Shown: positions 44,360-51,992 of the stretch, piece by piece | Numbering within the stretch: the first letter of the stretch is position 1 | Layout: each line of letters starts with the position of its first letter | Assembly (NCBI RefSeq): GCF_900115095.1 | Contig: NZ_FOVH01000004.1 | Coordinates: 228,127 to 292,126 of the forward strand | Direction of reading: 5' to 3' | Length of the DNA: 64,000 nt | DNA from: Actinomadura madurae | GTDB taxonomy: Bacteria; Actinomycetota; Actinomycetes; Streptosporangiales; Streptosporangiaceae | The notes under the pieces: model-generated | Told to the model about the DNA's origin: nothing | Databases searched by the model: none | Seen by the model: the letters and a program-made list of their open reading frames with translations, nothing else | Program-made: the position numbers and the translations under genes

Positions 44360-44473
44360 AAGCGAGCGGACTTAGAAGTACCGATCTATGGCTACCACGT
44401 TCCTCCGGTGTCCCACAAGTTCGCGGACTTAACGTCTACGTTCGCGGGCTTATTGAGCAAGCTCGCGGACCGG
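44360..44473. promoter_or_regulatory. Operator array between xis and the regulator/integrase genes
   Basis: Four copies of a 15-bp motif near AAGTTCGCGGACTTA: 44360-44374, 44417-44431, 44438-44452 and 44459-44473. The last three start exactly 21 bp apart (two helical turns). A half-site GGCGAACGT lies in inverse direction just before the GTG at 44489. The motif has a partial dyad around CGCG. This is the only intergenic space of any size in this part of the element and must hold both early promoters. Confidence 0.8.
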
Positions 44474-44488
44474 TGTACGTTGGCGAAC

Positions 44489-45049
44489 GTGAGCGACAGA
44501 GAAGAGCACCCGGCGAGAGAGCGGCCCACTCTGGAGCAGCTGCGCGAGGAGACCTTGCAGGCCGGCGGAGTGTTCATGCCCGAGCACCGGCCGGGCGATG
44601 ATCCCCTCTGGGACGGCCTCGGGACGGATTGGCAGATGGTCGAGGGCATCCTCGACGTCCCGCTCTACGTCCGGCTTGAGCGCGTCCCCGACGAGCACCG
44701 CCGCGTGCGGATCACCGGCCTATGCATCGCCGACGGACCGATTACGGCGGACGTCCTGCGGGCCATCCCAATGGGTCGCCTTGAGCACGTGATGAGCAGG
44801 ATCGGACGCAGGGGCGGCACGCAGACTCTCGTCGAGCTGCCCAGCCTCGTCCGCGACAGGAAGACCGATCCCGACGAGTTCGCCGCTCGGGTCGCCCAGT
44901 GGTACGAGGCGGCATTGGCGGTGACCAGCAAGCCGGCGAAGGCGATCGCCGAGCGCAACAACGTGCCCGTGACGACCGTCCGCGGCTGGATCCGCGAGGC
45001 ACGCCTGCGCGGGAAGCTCCCGCCCGGGACGAAGGGGAAAGCAGGATGA
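44489..45049 (+). CDS. Helix-turn-helix regulator upstream of the integrase
   Basis: 186 residues from a GTG at 44489. The N-terminal two thirds are unclassified (EQLREETLQAGGVFMPEHRP, YVRLERVPDEHRRVRITGLC). The C-terminus, AKAIAERNNVPVTTVRGWIR followed by EARLRGKLPPGTKGKAG, is a clear helix-turn-helix of the kind that precedes integrase genes in many actinobacterial elements. It overlaps the integrase start by 4 bp (ATGA). It is the most likely protein to bind the operator array. Confidence 0.8.
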   Translation: MSDREEHPARERPTLEQLREETLQAGGVFMPEHRPGDDPLWDGLGTDWQMVEGILDVPLYVRLERVPDEHRRVRITGLCIADGPITADVLRAIPMGRLEHVMSRIGRRGGTQTLVELPSLVRDRKTDPDEFAARVAQWYEAALAVTSKPAKAIAERNNVPVTTVRGWIREARLRGKLPPGTKGKAG

Positions 45050-46389
45050 GCGAGCGCAGCGACGGCTCCCGCAAGCCAAACGGCCGGTCGTCGATCTTCT
45101 ACAGCGAGAGCGACGGCAAATGGCACGGCTGGGTGACCATGGGCGTCAAGGACGACGGCTCCCCCGACCGGCGTCACCGCACCGGGAAGTCCGAGGCCGA
45201 GGTCACCGCGAAGGTCCAGGAGTTGGAGGCGCAGCGGGACGCCGGGAAGGTCGACAAGCCCGGCCGGAAGCCCACCGTCGAGCAGTGGATGCGCACGTGC
45301 CTGGAAGACATCTGGCCGCGTGAGCTGGCGCCGAACACGTTGCAGTCCTACGGGTCGGACATCCGGAACTGGATCGTCCCGCACCTCGGCAAGCACCGGC
45401 TCGACCGGCTCCGGGCCGACCACCTGGACAAGCTCTACACGCGGATGTACGCGGCCGAGAAGAAGCCGAGCCACGTGCTGAAGGTCCACCGGATCCTGTC
45501 CCGCGCGCTCACCCTGGCGGTGCGGCGCGACCAGGTCGGCCGGAACGTCGCCACGCTGCTCGACGCGCCCGGCGAGAACGACAGCGAGATTGAGCCGCTG
45601 ACGCAGGCCGAGGCGCGGCGCATCCTCGCCGCGGCGGACGGCCGCCGCAACGGGGCCCGCTGGTCCGTGGGTCTGTCGCTCGGGCTGCGGCAGGGCGAGG
45701 CGCTCGGGCTCCGGTGGAAGTTCGTCGACCTCGAAGGCGGGTCGGTACGGGTGTGGTGGCAACTGGTGCGGCAGAAGTGGCATCACGGCTGCGATGACGT
45801 GGCCGCGTGCACGGAGGGGAAGCACCGGCGGCCGTGCCCGAAGAACTGCCCGAAGGCGCGGCGCCGGTCCGGCCGCCCGCACAAGTGCATCCCCGCGGAC
45901 GCGCCGCGGCTCTGCCTCAAGGACTGCGACCGGCACGCCTCTACGTGCCCGCAGCGAGCCGGCGGCGGCCTGGTCTTCCGCAAGCCCAAGGGCAAGAGCA
46001 AGCGGACCGTGCCGCTCCCGCCCGAACTGGTGGCCGTGCTCAAGGCGCACCGCCGACGGCAGCGCGAGGAGCGCCTTGCCGCGGCGAACGTCTGGGAGGA
46101 TCACGACCTCGTGTTCTGCCAGCCGAACGGGCGGCCGATCGACCCGCGCGACGACTGGGACGACTGGAAGGCGGTCCTCGCCGCGGCCGGCGTGCGAGAC
46201 GCCCGGGTGCATGACGGGCGGCACACCGCCGGGACACTGCTGATCGAGCAGGGCGTCAACGTCCGCGTCGTGCAGGAGATCCTGGGGCACTCCGATATCC
46301 GGATCACGCAGCGGTACACGCACGTAGCTTCGCCGATGGCTCAGGAGAGCATGGAGCGCATGGGGCGGGCCCTCTGGGGGGCACCGTGA
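45046..46389 (+). CDS. int: Tyrosine site-specific integrase
   Basis: 447 residues. Arm-binding start (GRSSIFYSESDGKWHGWVTM), core-binding SAM-like domain (~78-170: PTVEQWMRTCLEDIWPREL), then the catalytic domain with Arg in SLGLRQGEALGLRW, the HxxR box in VHDGRHTAGTLLIEQG, GHSDIR and the nucleophile in ITQRYTHVA. Between the Arg I strand and the rest it has a Cys/His-rich insertion of ~60 residues (HHGCDDVAACTEGKHRRPCP ... CLKDCDRHASTCPQ) suggesting a zinc knuckle, as in several actinobacterial integrases. It ends 81 bp before attR. Confidence 0.95.
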   Translation: MSERSDGSRKPNGRSSIFYSESDGKWHGWVTMGVKDDGSPDRRHRTGKSEAEVTAKVQELEAQRDAGKVDKPGRKPTVEQWMRTCLEDIWPRELAPNTLQSYGSDIRNWIVPHLGKHRLDRLRADHLDKLYTRMYAAEKKPSHVLKVHRILSRALTLAVRRDQVGRNVATLLDAPGENDSEIEPLTQAEARRILAAADGRRNGARWSVGLSLGLRQGEALGLRWKFVDLEGGSVRVWWQLVRQKWHHGCDDVAACTEGKHRRPCPKNCPKARRRSGRPHKCIPADAPRLCLKDCDRHASTCPQRAGGGLVFRKPKGKSKRTVPLPPELVAVLKAHRRRQREERLAAANVWEDHDLVFCQPNGRPIDPRDDWDDWKAVLAAAGVRDARVHDGRHTAGTLLIEQGVNVRVVQEILGHSDIRITQRYTHVASPMAQESMERMGRALWGAP

Positions 46390-46395
46390 TCATGG

Positions 46396-46417
46396 GAACT
46401 GCAACACGAACTGCAAC
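46396..46417. repeat. Arm-type repeat, right end
   Basis: Same 22 bp as 31685-31706, in the same orientation, starting 6 bp after the integrase stop and 53 bp before attR. Confidence 0.75.
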
Positions 46418-46470
46418 CGGCACGACTAAGGGCGCCCACCCGATTCGGATGAACGCCCTGGTCAAGTACC

Positions 46471-46513
46471 GAGCCGCCTGTCGGAATCGAACCGACGACC
46501 TATTCATTACGAG
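46471..46513. repeat. Right attachment site core (attR), inside the tRNA gene
   Basis: 43 bp identical to 31548-31590, covering the tRNA from its 3' end to the anticodon loop. The intact tRNA is kept on this side. Confidence 0.93.
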
Positions 46514-46544
46514 TGAATCGCTCTGCCGACTGAGCTAAGGCGGC
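46472..46544 (-). tRNA. tRNA-Thr (CGT)
   Basis: 73 nt folding into a full cloverleaf: acceptor GCCGCCT/AGGCGGC, D stem GCTC/GAGC, anticodon stem ATTCA/TGAAT with loop CTCGTAA (anticodon CGT), T stem GTCGG/CCGAC with TTCGATT loop, discriminator T. CCA is not encoded. Its 3' half is the integration target of the element. Confidence 0.97.
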
Positions 46545-46608
46545 CTGCCATGCGGGGCACGGCGGGAAGCAGTCTACCGGGTCTCCGGGGGTGGGTTGCA
46601 CTGGTTAT

Positions 46609-48144
46609 TCAGCGGCAGGTGGTTCCGTCCTTGGGCGGGTCGGTCGTGACGAGGTACTTGTCGGTGGCCTCGTTGACGCAGGAGTTGCCCTGCAGGTAGG
46701 CGGTGTGGCCGTCGCCGTCGAAGGTGAGCAGGACGCCGCTGGAGAGCTGGTCGGCGAGGCTCTGGGACCACTTGTACGGCGTTGCGGGGTCGCGGATGGT
46801 TCCGATGACGACGATCGGGGCGGCACCCTTGGCGGTGATGGGCTTCGACTGTTGCTTGATCTGGACGGGCCAGTAGACGCAGGGCAGGCCGCCCCAGACG
46901 ACGAAGGGGCCGAATCGGGGGGCGACCCTCTTGGCCTCTTCCGCGGACTTGCCGTAGGTGGCGAGGTCCGGTGGGTTGGGCTTGTCGACGCAGTTGACGG
47001 CCATGTTGGCGTCGGTCTGGTTGCTGTATGAGCCGTCCTCCTTGCGCTCGACCATCTCGTCCGCGAGGGCCAGGAGGTAGGTGCCGTCGCCCTTCTGCAT
47101 CGCCTGGATGAGGGACTGGCGCAGGACGGGCCAGTACTCCTTGACGTACAAGGACCTGGCGATGCCCATCACTGCCAGGGACTCGGTGACCTTGCGGGAG
47201 TTGCGGGTACTGGAGAGCGGCTTCTTGTCCGTGGCGGCGAGGAAGGACGCGATGTTGGTGATGACCGTGTCGGCGGTGGTTCCGAAGGGGCAGCCGCCTG
47301 ACCTCACGCAGTCGTCAGCAAACGCGCGGAGGGCCGTTTCGAAGCCCTTCGCCTGCTCGATCAGCAGTTCGGTGGACGAGAGCTGCGGATCGACGGCGCC
47401 GTCCAGGACGAGGGCCCGGATGTTCTTGGGGAACTGTTCGGCGTAAAAGGCGCCCAGGTAGGTGCCATAGGAGGCGCCGTAGTAGGTGAGCTTGCTGTCG
47501 CCGAGGGCCGCACGCAGGACGTCCATGTCGCGGGCTGCGTTGACGGTGCCGACATGGGGAAGCTCCGAGCTGGCCTTGGTCCTGCACCGCTCCGCGAACG
47601 CCTTGCCCTGTTCGCCGAGGGTGTTCGTCTCGTTCTGGTCGTCGGGGGAGGCGTCGGTGGCGAAGAACGCGTCCAGTTGGGGGCCGTCGTTACAGCGGAC
47701 GGGGTCGCTGGCGGCCACTCCGCGCGGGTCGAAGCCGACGATGTCGAAGCGGCGGCGCAGGTCGTCCCCGAAAGCGCGGCCGGCCTGGCGGACGAAGTCG
47801 ATGCCAGAACCTCCGGGACCGCCCGGGTTGGTGAGAAGGGAGCCGATCCGGGCCGACTTGTCCTGAGCTGGGAGCCTGATGAGGGAGATGCCGACCTTCG
47901 CCCCGGACGGCTTGGAGTAGTCCAGAGGTACCTGGACGGTCGTGCACTGGAAGTCGTCCCCGCACCCCTTCCAGGTGGGCTTCTGCCCGTAGAAGGAGTC
48001 GAGCCCCGCCGGGACGTCGGCCGGAGGTGTCGACTCGTTCTTGGCATCGCCGCTACAGCCGGTGACCGCTGCCAGCGCCAGGACAGTCGCCACGCTGATG
48101 AACCTTGCTGCCCGCACCTGGACCCCGTCTCGTCGTAGCGGCAC
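46609..48144 (-). CDS. Secreted lipoprotein alpha/beta hydrolase, TAP-like
   Basis: 511 residues. Lipobox LALAAVTGCSGD at the N-terminus (lipidated Cys near residue 30). The hydrolase fold shows the oxyanion region LLTNPGGPGGSGIDF, RFDIVGFDPRG, the nucleophile elbow YYGASYGTYLGAFYAE, acid in VIGTIRDPATPYKWSQSL and His in FDGDGHTAYL; the TAP C-terminal domain is complete. This family includes the tripeptidyl aminopeptidases and SlpD/E mycelium-associated proteinases of Streptomyces. GTG at 48144 (another at 48117). It is the gene beyond the tRNA on the right flank. Confidence 0.93.
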   Translation of the reverse strand: MPLRRDGVQVRAARFISVATVLALAAVTGCSGDAKNESTPPADVPAGLDSFYGQKPTWKGCGDDFQCTTVQVPLDYSKPSGAKVGISLIRLPAQDKSARIGSLLTNPGGPGGSGIDFVRQAGRAFGDDLRRRFDIVGFDPRGVAASDPVRCNDGPQLDAFFATDASPDDQNETNTLGEQGKAFAERCRTKASSELPHVGTVNAARDMDVLRAALGDSKLTYYGASYGTYLGAFYAEQFPKNIRALVLDGAVDPQLSSTELLIEQAKGFETALRAFADDCVRSGGCPFGTTADTVITNIASFLAATDKKPLSSTRNSRKVTESLAVMGIARSLYVKEYWPVLRQSLIQAMQKGDGTYLLALADEMVERKEDGSYSNQTDANMAVNCVDKPNPPDLATYGKSAEEAKRVAPRFGPFVVWGGLPCVYWPVQIKQQSKPITAKGAAPIVVIGTIRDPATPYKWSQSLADQLSSGVLLTFDGDGHTAYLQGNSCVNEATDKYLVTTDPPKDGTTCR

Positions 48145-48185
48145 GTACGCCGTCGCCTACGCTACGTCGGCGTGATGACCGAGGG

Positions 48186-48878
48186 CTACTTCCCTCCGTA
48201 TTCGTGTTCGATGCCGTCGAGCAACCATTTGAGGCCCCGCTCGAAGCTGTTGTGGTTGTAGAGGCCCGTCTCCAGGAAGGGCTTGAGATGGGGGAGCTCC
48301 CCGCTCTCGACCAACTTGCGAACGTACGCCTTTTCCAGAGGGCTTGCCGGACCATGCTGTGGGCGGTTCTGACCGAGCCCCTGCTCGAACGTGATGAAGC
48401 CCATCATGTAGTAGTCGACGGCCTTGACGATCGTCAGCATCTCCTCCGGGTCGTCGGTGAGCCGGGCAATGGCCGCCAGGGACTGCTCAAGGTGACGCAG
48501 CCCGTTCGGGCCCACGCGCACGGAGCGGCCGGCGATCTGCAGCAGCCAGGGATGCCTGATGCTCGCCTCGCGCTCCCTGCGGGCGAGCACGAGCACCGCC
48601 TCCCGCCAGTCGTCGGGCAGCTCGCCGTCGAGCAGCACCTCCCCCGCGACCTCGTCGTACATGAGGTCGAGGAGGTCCTCCTTCGCGTCGATGTGCGTGT
48701 AGAGGCTCATCGCGCGGACGCCCAGCTCGCTCGCGATGCGGCGGATGGACACCGCGTCCAGCCCCTCGGCGTCCGCGATCCCGATCGCCGCCTCGACGAT
48801 CCCTTCGCGGGTCAGCTTCGGGCGGCGCCCGCCGCGCGGACGCGTCCACACATCGTCTGACCTCGAAGTTCCCGCCAC
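48186..48878 (-). CDS. TetR-family regulator with TetR_C_1 ligand domain
   Basis: 230 residues from a GTG at 48878. DNA-binding domain: REGIVEAAIGIADAEGLDAV, SIRRIASELGVRAMSLYTHI, DAKEDLLDLMYDEV. The C-terminal domain ends PLEKAYVRKLVESGELPHLK and FERGLKWLLDGIEHEYGGK, the tetracycline-repressor-like class. Divergent from the MFS gene with four operator copies between, so it most likely represses that exporter and itself. Confidence 0.92.
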   Translation of the reverse strand: MAGTSRSDDVWTRPRGGRRPKLTREGIVEAAIGIADAEGLDAVSIRRIASELGVRAMSLYTHIDAKEDLLDLMYDEVAGEVLLDGELPDDWREAVLVLARREREASIRHPWLLQIAGRSVRVGPNGLRHLEQSLAAIARLTDDPEEMLTIVKAVDYYMMGFITFEQGLGQNRPQHGPASPLEKAYVRKLVESGELPHLKPFLETGLYNHNSFERGLKWLLDGIEHEYGGK

Positions 48879-48894
48879 ATCGCCGATGGTACGC

Positions 48895-48962
48895 GATACG
48901 GCGTATCGATACGGTGTACGGATCGGGTGATACAGTGTATGGTGCCAGCGATACGGTGTACG
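48895..48962. promoter_or_regulatory. Four TetR-type operator copies
   Basis: GATAC-N3-GTATC-type 13-mers: a perfect palindrome GATACGGCGTATC at 48895-48907, then GATACGGTGTACG at 48908-48920, GATACAGTGTATG at 48929-48941 and GATACGGTGTACG at 48950-48962. The last three start 21 bp apart. They fill the space between the divergent regulator and exporter genes. Confidence 0.85.
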
Positions 48963-48980
48963 GAAACCAGGGGGGCGCCG

Positions 48981-50453
48981 ATGAAGATCATGGGAACCGC
49001 ACCACCCGTCGAGAAGGACGGCATCGACCCGCACCTGCGCAAACTCGCGATCGTCGTGGTGCTCGGCGCGATCATGACCGTTCTCGACAGCACCATCGTC
49101 AACGTGGCGATCACCGCCCTCGGCAAGGACTTCGGCACCTCCCTGTCGACCATCCAGTGGGTCGTGACCGGCTACACCCTCGCCCTGTCCATGGCGATCC
49201 CGATCACCGCGTGGTCGGTCCGGCGGTTCGGCGCGCGGCGGATGTGGCTGGTCTCGCTCGGGCTGTTCATCAGCGGGTCCCTGCTGTGCGGGTTCGCCTG
49301 GTCGGTTCCCTCGCTGATCGCGTTCCGCGTGCTGCAGGGCCTCGGCGGCGGGATGCTGCTGCCCGTCGGGCAGACCATGCTCGTCCGCGAGGCGGGCCCC
49401 GACCGGATGGGACGGGTGATGAGCATCGTCTCCGTGCCCGCGATGCTCGCCCCGGTGCTCGGCCCGCTGCTCGGCGGCGCGATCGTCGACAGCCTGAACT
49501 GGCGCTGGATGTTCTTCGTCAACGTCCCGTTCTGCGCGGTGGCGCTGTTCGCCGCCCTGCGCATGCTGCCCCGTGACGGCGAGCGCGACATGGACGCCCG
49601 GCTGGACGTCCTCGGCATGCTGCTGTTGTCCCCCGGGCTTGCGGTGCTCGTGTACGCCCTGTCCGTTGCCGGCAACGGCGACAGCCTCACCGGTGGCCGC
49701 TTCCTCGTCACGGCGATCGCGGGCGGCGCCATGGTCGGAGCGTTCGTCGTGCATGCGTTCCGCAAGGGGGACGGTGCGCTCATCGATCTGCGTCGTCTCA
49801 GCACCCGTGCATTCACCGGGGCGACCAGCGGGCTCTTTCTCTACAGCGCCGCGATGTTCGGCGTGATGATCCTGGTTCCGCTGTTCGCGGGGCTCGTCCG
49901 CGGAGAGTCGGCCCTGGACGCGGGCTGGCTGCTCGCACCCATGGGGCTCGGCGCGATGCTCACCATGAGCGTGTCGGGACGGCTGGCCGACCGCTTCGGC
50001 GGGCGGTGGTTCGTCGTCGGCGGCGTCCTCGGCGTGCTCGCCGGAACCCTGGCGCTCACCGGCCTCTCCCCCGGCACCGGCCGCCCCACGATCATGTGCG
50101 CCATGTTCGTCGTGGGGCTCGGCCACGGCATGATCGCTCCGTGCCTCATGGCGATGGCCTACCAGGGACTGCCCCGCGAGGCAGTTCCGGCGGCGACCAC
50201 CGGCGCGAACATCCTGGTCAGGGTGGGCAGCTCGCTGGGCACGGCGGTGATGGCGGTCGTCCTGCAGATCAGCATCCGCGACGAGATTCCCGGCGCGTCC
50301 GGCAACCTGGACGAGGCAGCCGCGCTCCACACGGCAGGGACGCCGAACCTCCTGGCAGGAGCGTTCACCACGACCTTCTGGTGGGCGGCCGCGCTATTGC
50401 TCCTCTCTCTGCTACCCATCCTCGCCGTCCCACGCAGAGCGAGGGCGAAATAG
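48981..50453 (+). CDS. MFS drug exporter, DHA2 (14-helix) family
   Basis: 490 residues with 14 helices. Motif D1-like LDSTIVNVAITALGKDFGTS, 'STIQWVVTGYTLALSMAIPI', motif A loop VRRFGARRMWLVS, motif C region VPAMLAPVLGPLLGGAIVDS. It belongs to the EmrB/QacA type. ATG at 48981 with CAGGGGGG upstream. Regulated by the adjacent TetR, judging from the operators. Confidence 0.92.
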   Translation: MKIMGTAPPVEKDGIDPHLRKLAIVVVLGAIMTVLDSTIVNVAITALGKDFGTSLSTIQWVVTGYTLALSMAIPITAWSVRRFGARRMWLVSLGLFISGSLLCGFAWSVPSLIAFRVLQGLGGGMLLPVGQTMLVREAGPDRMGRVMSIVSVPAMLAPVLGPLLGGAIVDSLNWRWMFFVNVPFCAVALFAALRMLPRDGERDMDARLDVLGMLLLSPGLAVLVYALSVAGNGDSLTGGRFLVTAIAGGAMVGAFVVHAFRKGDGALIDLRRLSTRAFTGATSGLFLYSAAMFGVMILVPLFAGLVRGESALDAGWLLAPMGLGAMLTMSVSGRLADRFGGRWFVVGGVLGVLAGTLALTGLSPGTGRPTIMCAMFVVGLGHGMIAPCLMAMAYQGLPREAVPAATTGANILVRVGSSLGTAVMAVVLQISIRDEIPGASGNLDEAAALHTAGTPNLLAGAFTTTFWWAAALLLLSLLPILAVPRRARAK

Positions 50454-50480
50454 GCCCCGGCCGGGAGCGGTTGCCCAAGC

Positions 50481-51215
50481 ATGGGCACATCGCGGAAGAC
50501 CAGCCTCCGGATCGAGGAGAGCGGCAAGCGCGTACGGGCGTACCTGGGCGGTCACCTGGTCGCCGACACCACGAGACCGTCCCTCGTATGGGAGATTCCC
50601 TACTACCCGACCTACTACTTCCCCGAGGCGGACGTGCGGGCCGAGCTCGTCGAGGACGGGCCCGGGAAGCGTTCGCCGAGCCGCGGCGACGCGACCGCCT
50701 ACACCGTGAAGGTGAACGGGGCGGAGGCTCCGGGCGGCGCGCTCCGGCATACCGAACTACCGGGCCTCGTCCGGCTCGACTGGGATGCGATGGACGCGTG
50801 GTTCGAGGAGGACGAGGAGGTCTTCGTCCATCCGCGCGATCCGCACACGCGCGTGGACGTCCTGGCGTCGTCGCGGCACGTCCGTGTGGAGGTGGACGGC
50901 GTGACGGTCGCGGAGTCGTCCAGCCCGCGACTGCTGTTCGAGACGGGCCTGCCGGTGCGGTACTACCTGCCGAAACCGCATGTCCGGATGGATCTCCTCG
51001 AACACACCGAGACCGTCACGCACTGCCCCTACAAGGGCACCGCCGAGTACTGGTCGGTGCATGCGGGCGACGGAATCCAGAAGGATCTGGCCTGGTCGTA
51101 CCCGACCCCACTGGACGAGAGCCGCAAGGTCGCCGGCTTGATCTGCTTCTACAACGAGAAGGTCGACATCTTCGTCGATGGCGTCCTCCAGGAACGCCCG
51201 AAAACGAAGTTCTAA
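50481..51215 (+). CDS. DUF427-domain protein with two copies of the domain
   Basis: 244 residues made of two similar halves: RAYLGGHLVADTTRPSLVWE with YYPTYYFPEADVRAELVE, and VRVEVDGVTVAESSSPRLLF with VRYYLPKPHVRMDLLEHTET. The second half has the canonical CPYKGTAEYWSV and GLICFYNEKVDIFVDGV. DUF427 is a beta-rich fold of unknown function. 27 bp downstream of the MFS stop, so possibly co-transcribed with it. Confidence 0.88.
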   Translation: MGTSRKTSLRIEESGKRVRAYLGGHLVADTTRPSLVWEIPYYPTYYFPEADVRAELVEDGPGKRSPSRGDATAYTVKVNGAEAPGGALRHTELPGLVRLDWDAMDAWFEEDEEVFVHPRDPHTRVDVLASSRHVRVEVDGVTVAESSSPRLLFETGLPVRYYLPKPHVRMDLLEHTETVTHCPYKGTAEYWSVHAGDGIQKDLAWSYPTPLDESRKVAGLICFYNEKVDIFVDGVLQERPKTKF

Positions 51216-51519
51216 GCGTCCGCTTCATCCCCGGCCGCTGCCGAAGTGCGTCCGGCGAACAAGCAACAACCCGGCCCTTGGGTCAGGCGCGACGCATCGA
51301 TCCGGTCCTTAGCCCTGCTCTCGCCGGTCATGTAGTCGAGGGCGGCGAGGGTTGCTCGGCTGCTGCGGAGTTCTGGGTGCTGCGCGGGAAGCATGGCGCA
51401 CCGCGCAACACCGGTTTACGGTCCGGCCCGTCCTACCGAGGATGCCGATGCGCCTGGCGTGGCAGGCGTGCCTGGACCTGCACGTTTGACACGCCCGGCA
51501 CGCACGTCTGGAACGTCAC
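51216..51519. other. No supported gene
   Basis: 304 bp between the DUF427 gene and the tandem repeats; only short frames on either strand. Confidence 0.45.
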
Positions 51520-51664
51520 GCCACGTCAAGCACCAGGCCACGTCAAGCACCACGCCACGTCAAGCACCACGCCACCTCAAGCACCACGCCACCTCAAGCA
51601 CCACGCCACCTCAAGCACCACGCCACCTCAAGCACCACGCCACCTCAAGCACCACGCCACCTCA
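51520..51664. repeat. 17-bp tandem repeat, 8.5 copies
   Basis: Unit GCCAC[G/C]TCAAGCACCAC repeats with exact 17-bp period from 51520; the first three units have G and the last ones C at the variable position. There are no spacers, so it is not a CRISPR array. Confidence 0.95.
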
Positions 51665-51689
51665 GGTGCGTCAAGCCACGTGCCAGGCG

Positions 51690-51795
51690 TGGCTGACGCG
51701 GCTGACGCGGCTGACGCGGCGGACGTGCCGGACGCGGCGGGCGTGCCGGACGTGCCGGACGTGCCGGACACGGCGGGCGTGGCGGGCGTGGCGGC
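51690..51795. repeat. 9-bp tandem repeats (GCGGCTGAC / GTGCCGGAC)
   Basis: A run of 9-bp units, first GACGCGGCT and then variants such as GACGTGCCG and GCGGGCGTG. Directly follows the 17-bp array after 25 bp. Confidence 0.85.
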
Positions 51796-51827
51796 GGGCG
51801 GGCGGACGGGCGAGTAGGCCAGCATGG

Positions 51828-51898
51828 CAGGCGTGCCGGGCCTGCGTGCCGGGCCTGCGTGCCGGGCCTGCGTGCCGGGCCTGCGTGCGTGCCGCGCC
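51828..51898. repeat. 13-bp tandem repeat, about four copies
   Basis: Unit GCCGGGCCTGCGT repeated about four times near 51837-51890, followed by GCGTGCCGCG. Third tandem family within 400 bp. Confidence 0.85.
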
Positions 51899-51992
51899 CC
51901 GCCAAGCGTGAGGGCGTGTCAGCGTGGTGGGTCGGGGACGGGCGTCTGGGGGAGGTAGTGAGGTGTGGCTGGCTCGCTGGTGGGTTGGGGCG

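Larger units (their letters stand above)
31548..46513. mobile_element. Integrative element with phage tail genes at tRNA-Thr
   Basis: A ~14.9-kb insertion bounded by identical 43-bp direct repeats that equal the 3' half of the tRNA-Thr(CGT) gene. It encodes a tyrosine integrase next to the right repeat, an excisionase, a regulator with a phased operator array, a string of small genes with 4-bp overlaps, a DUF3631 ATPase, a tape-measure protein, a tail/fibre-like protein, an HNH protein and GntR, RHH and zinc-ribbon proteins. No terminase, portal, capsid, major tail or lysis gene was recognised. It is best described as a defective siphophage-type prophage or a phage satellite that keeps tail genes. 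Confidence 0.85.

Noticed and set aside
48186..50330. 714-residue minus-strand frame containing the TetR gene
   Set aside because: The first ~480 residues are the antisense of the MFS gene; only the part from GTG 48878 is a TetR protein.
51520..51664. Possible CRISPR array
   Set aside because: The 17-bp units are contiguous with no spacers, and no cas gene is near.
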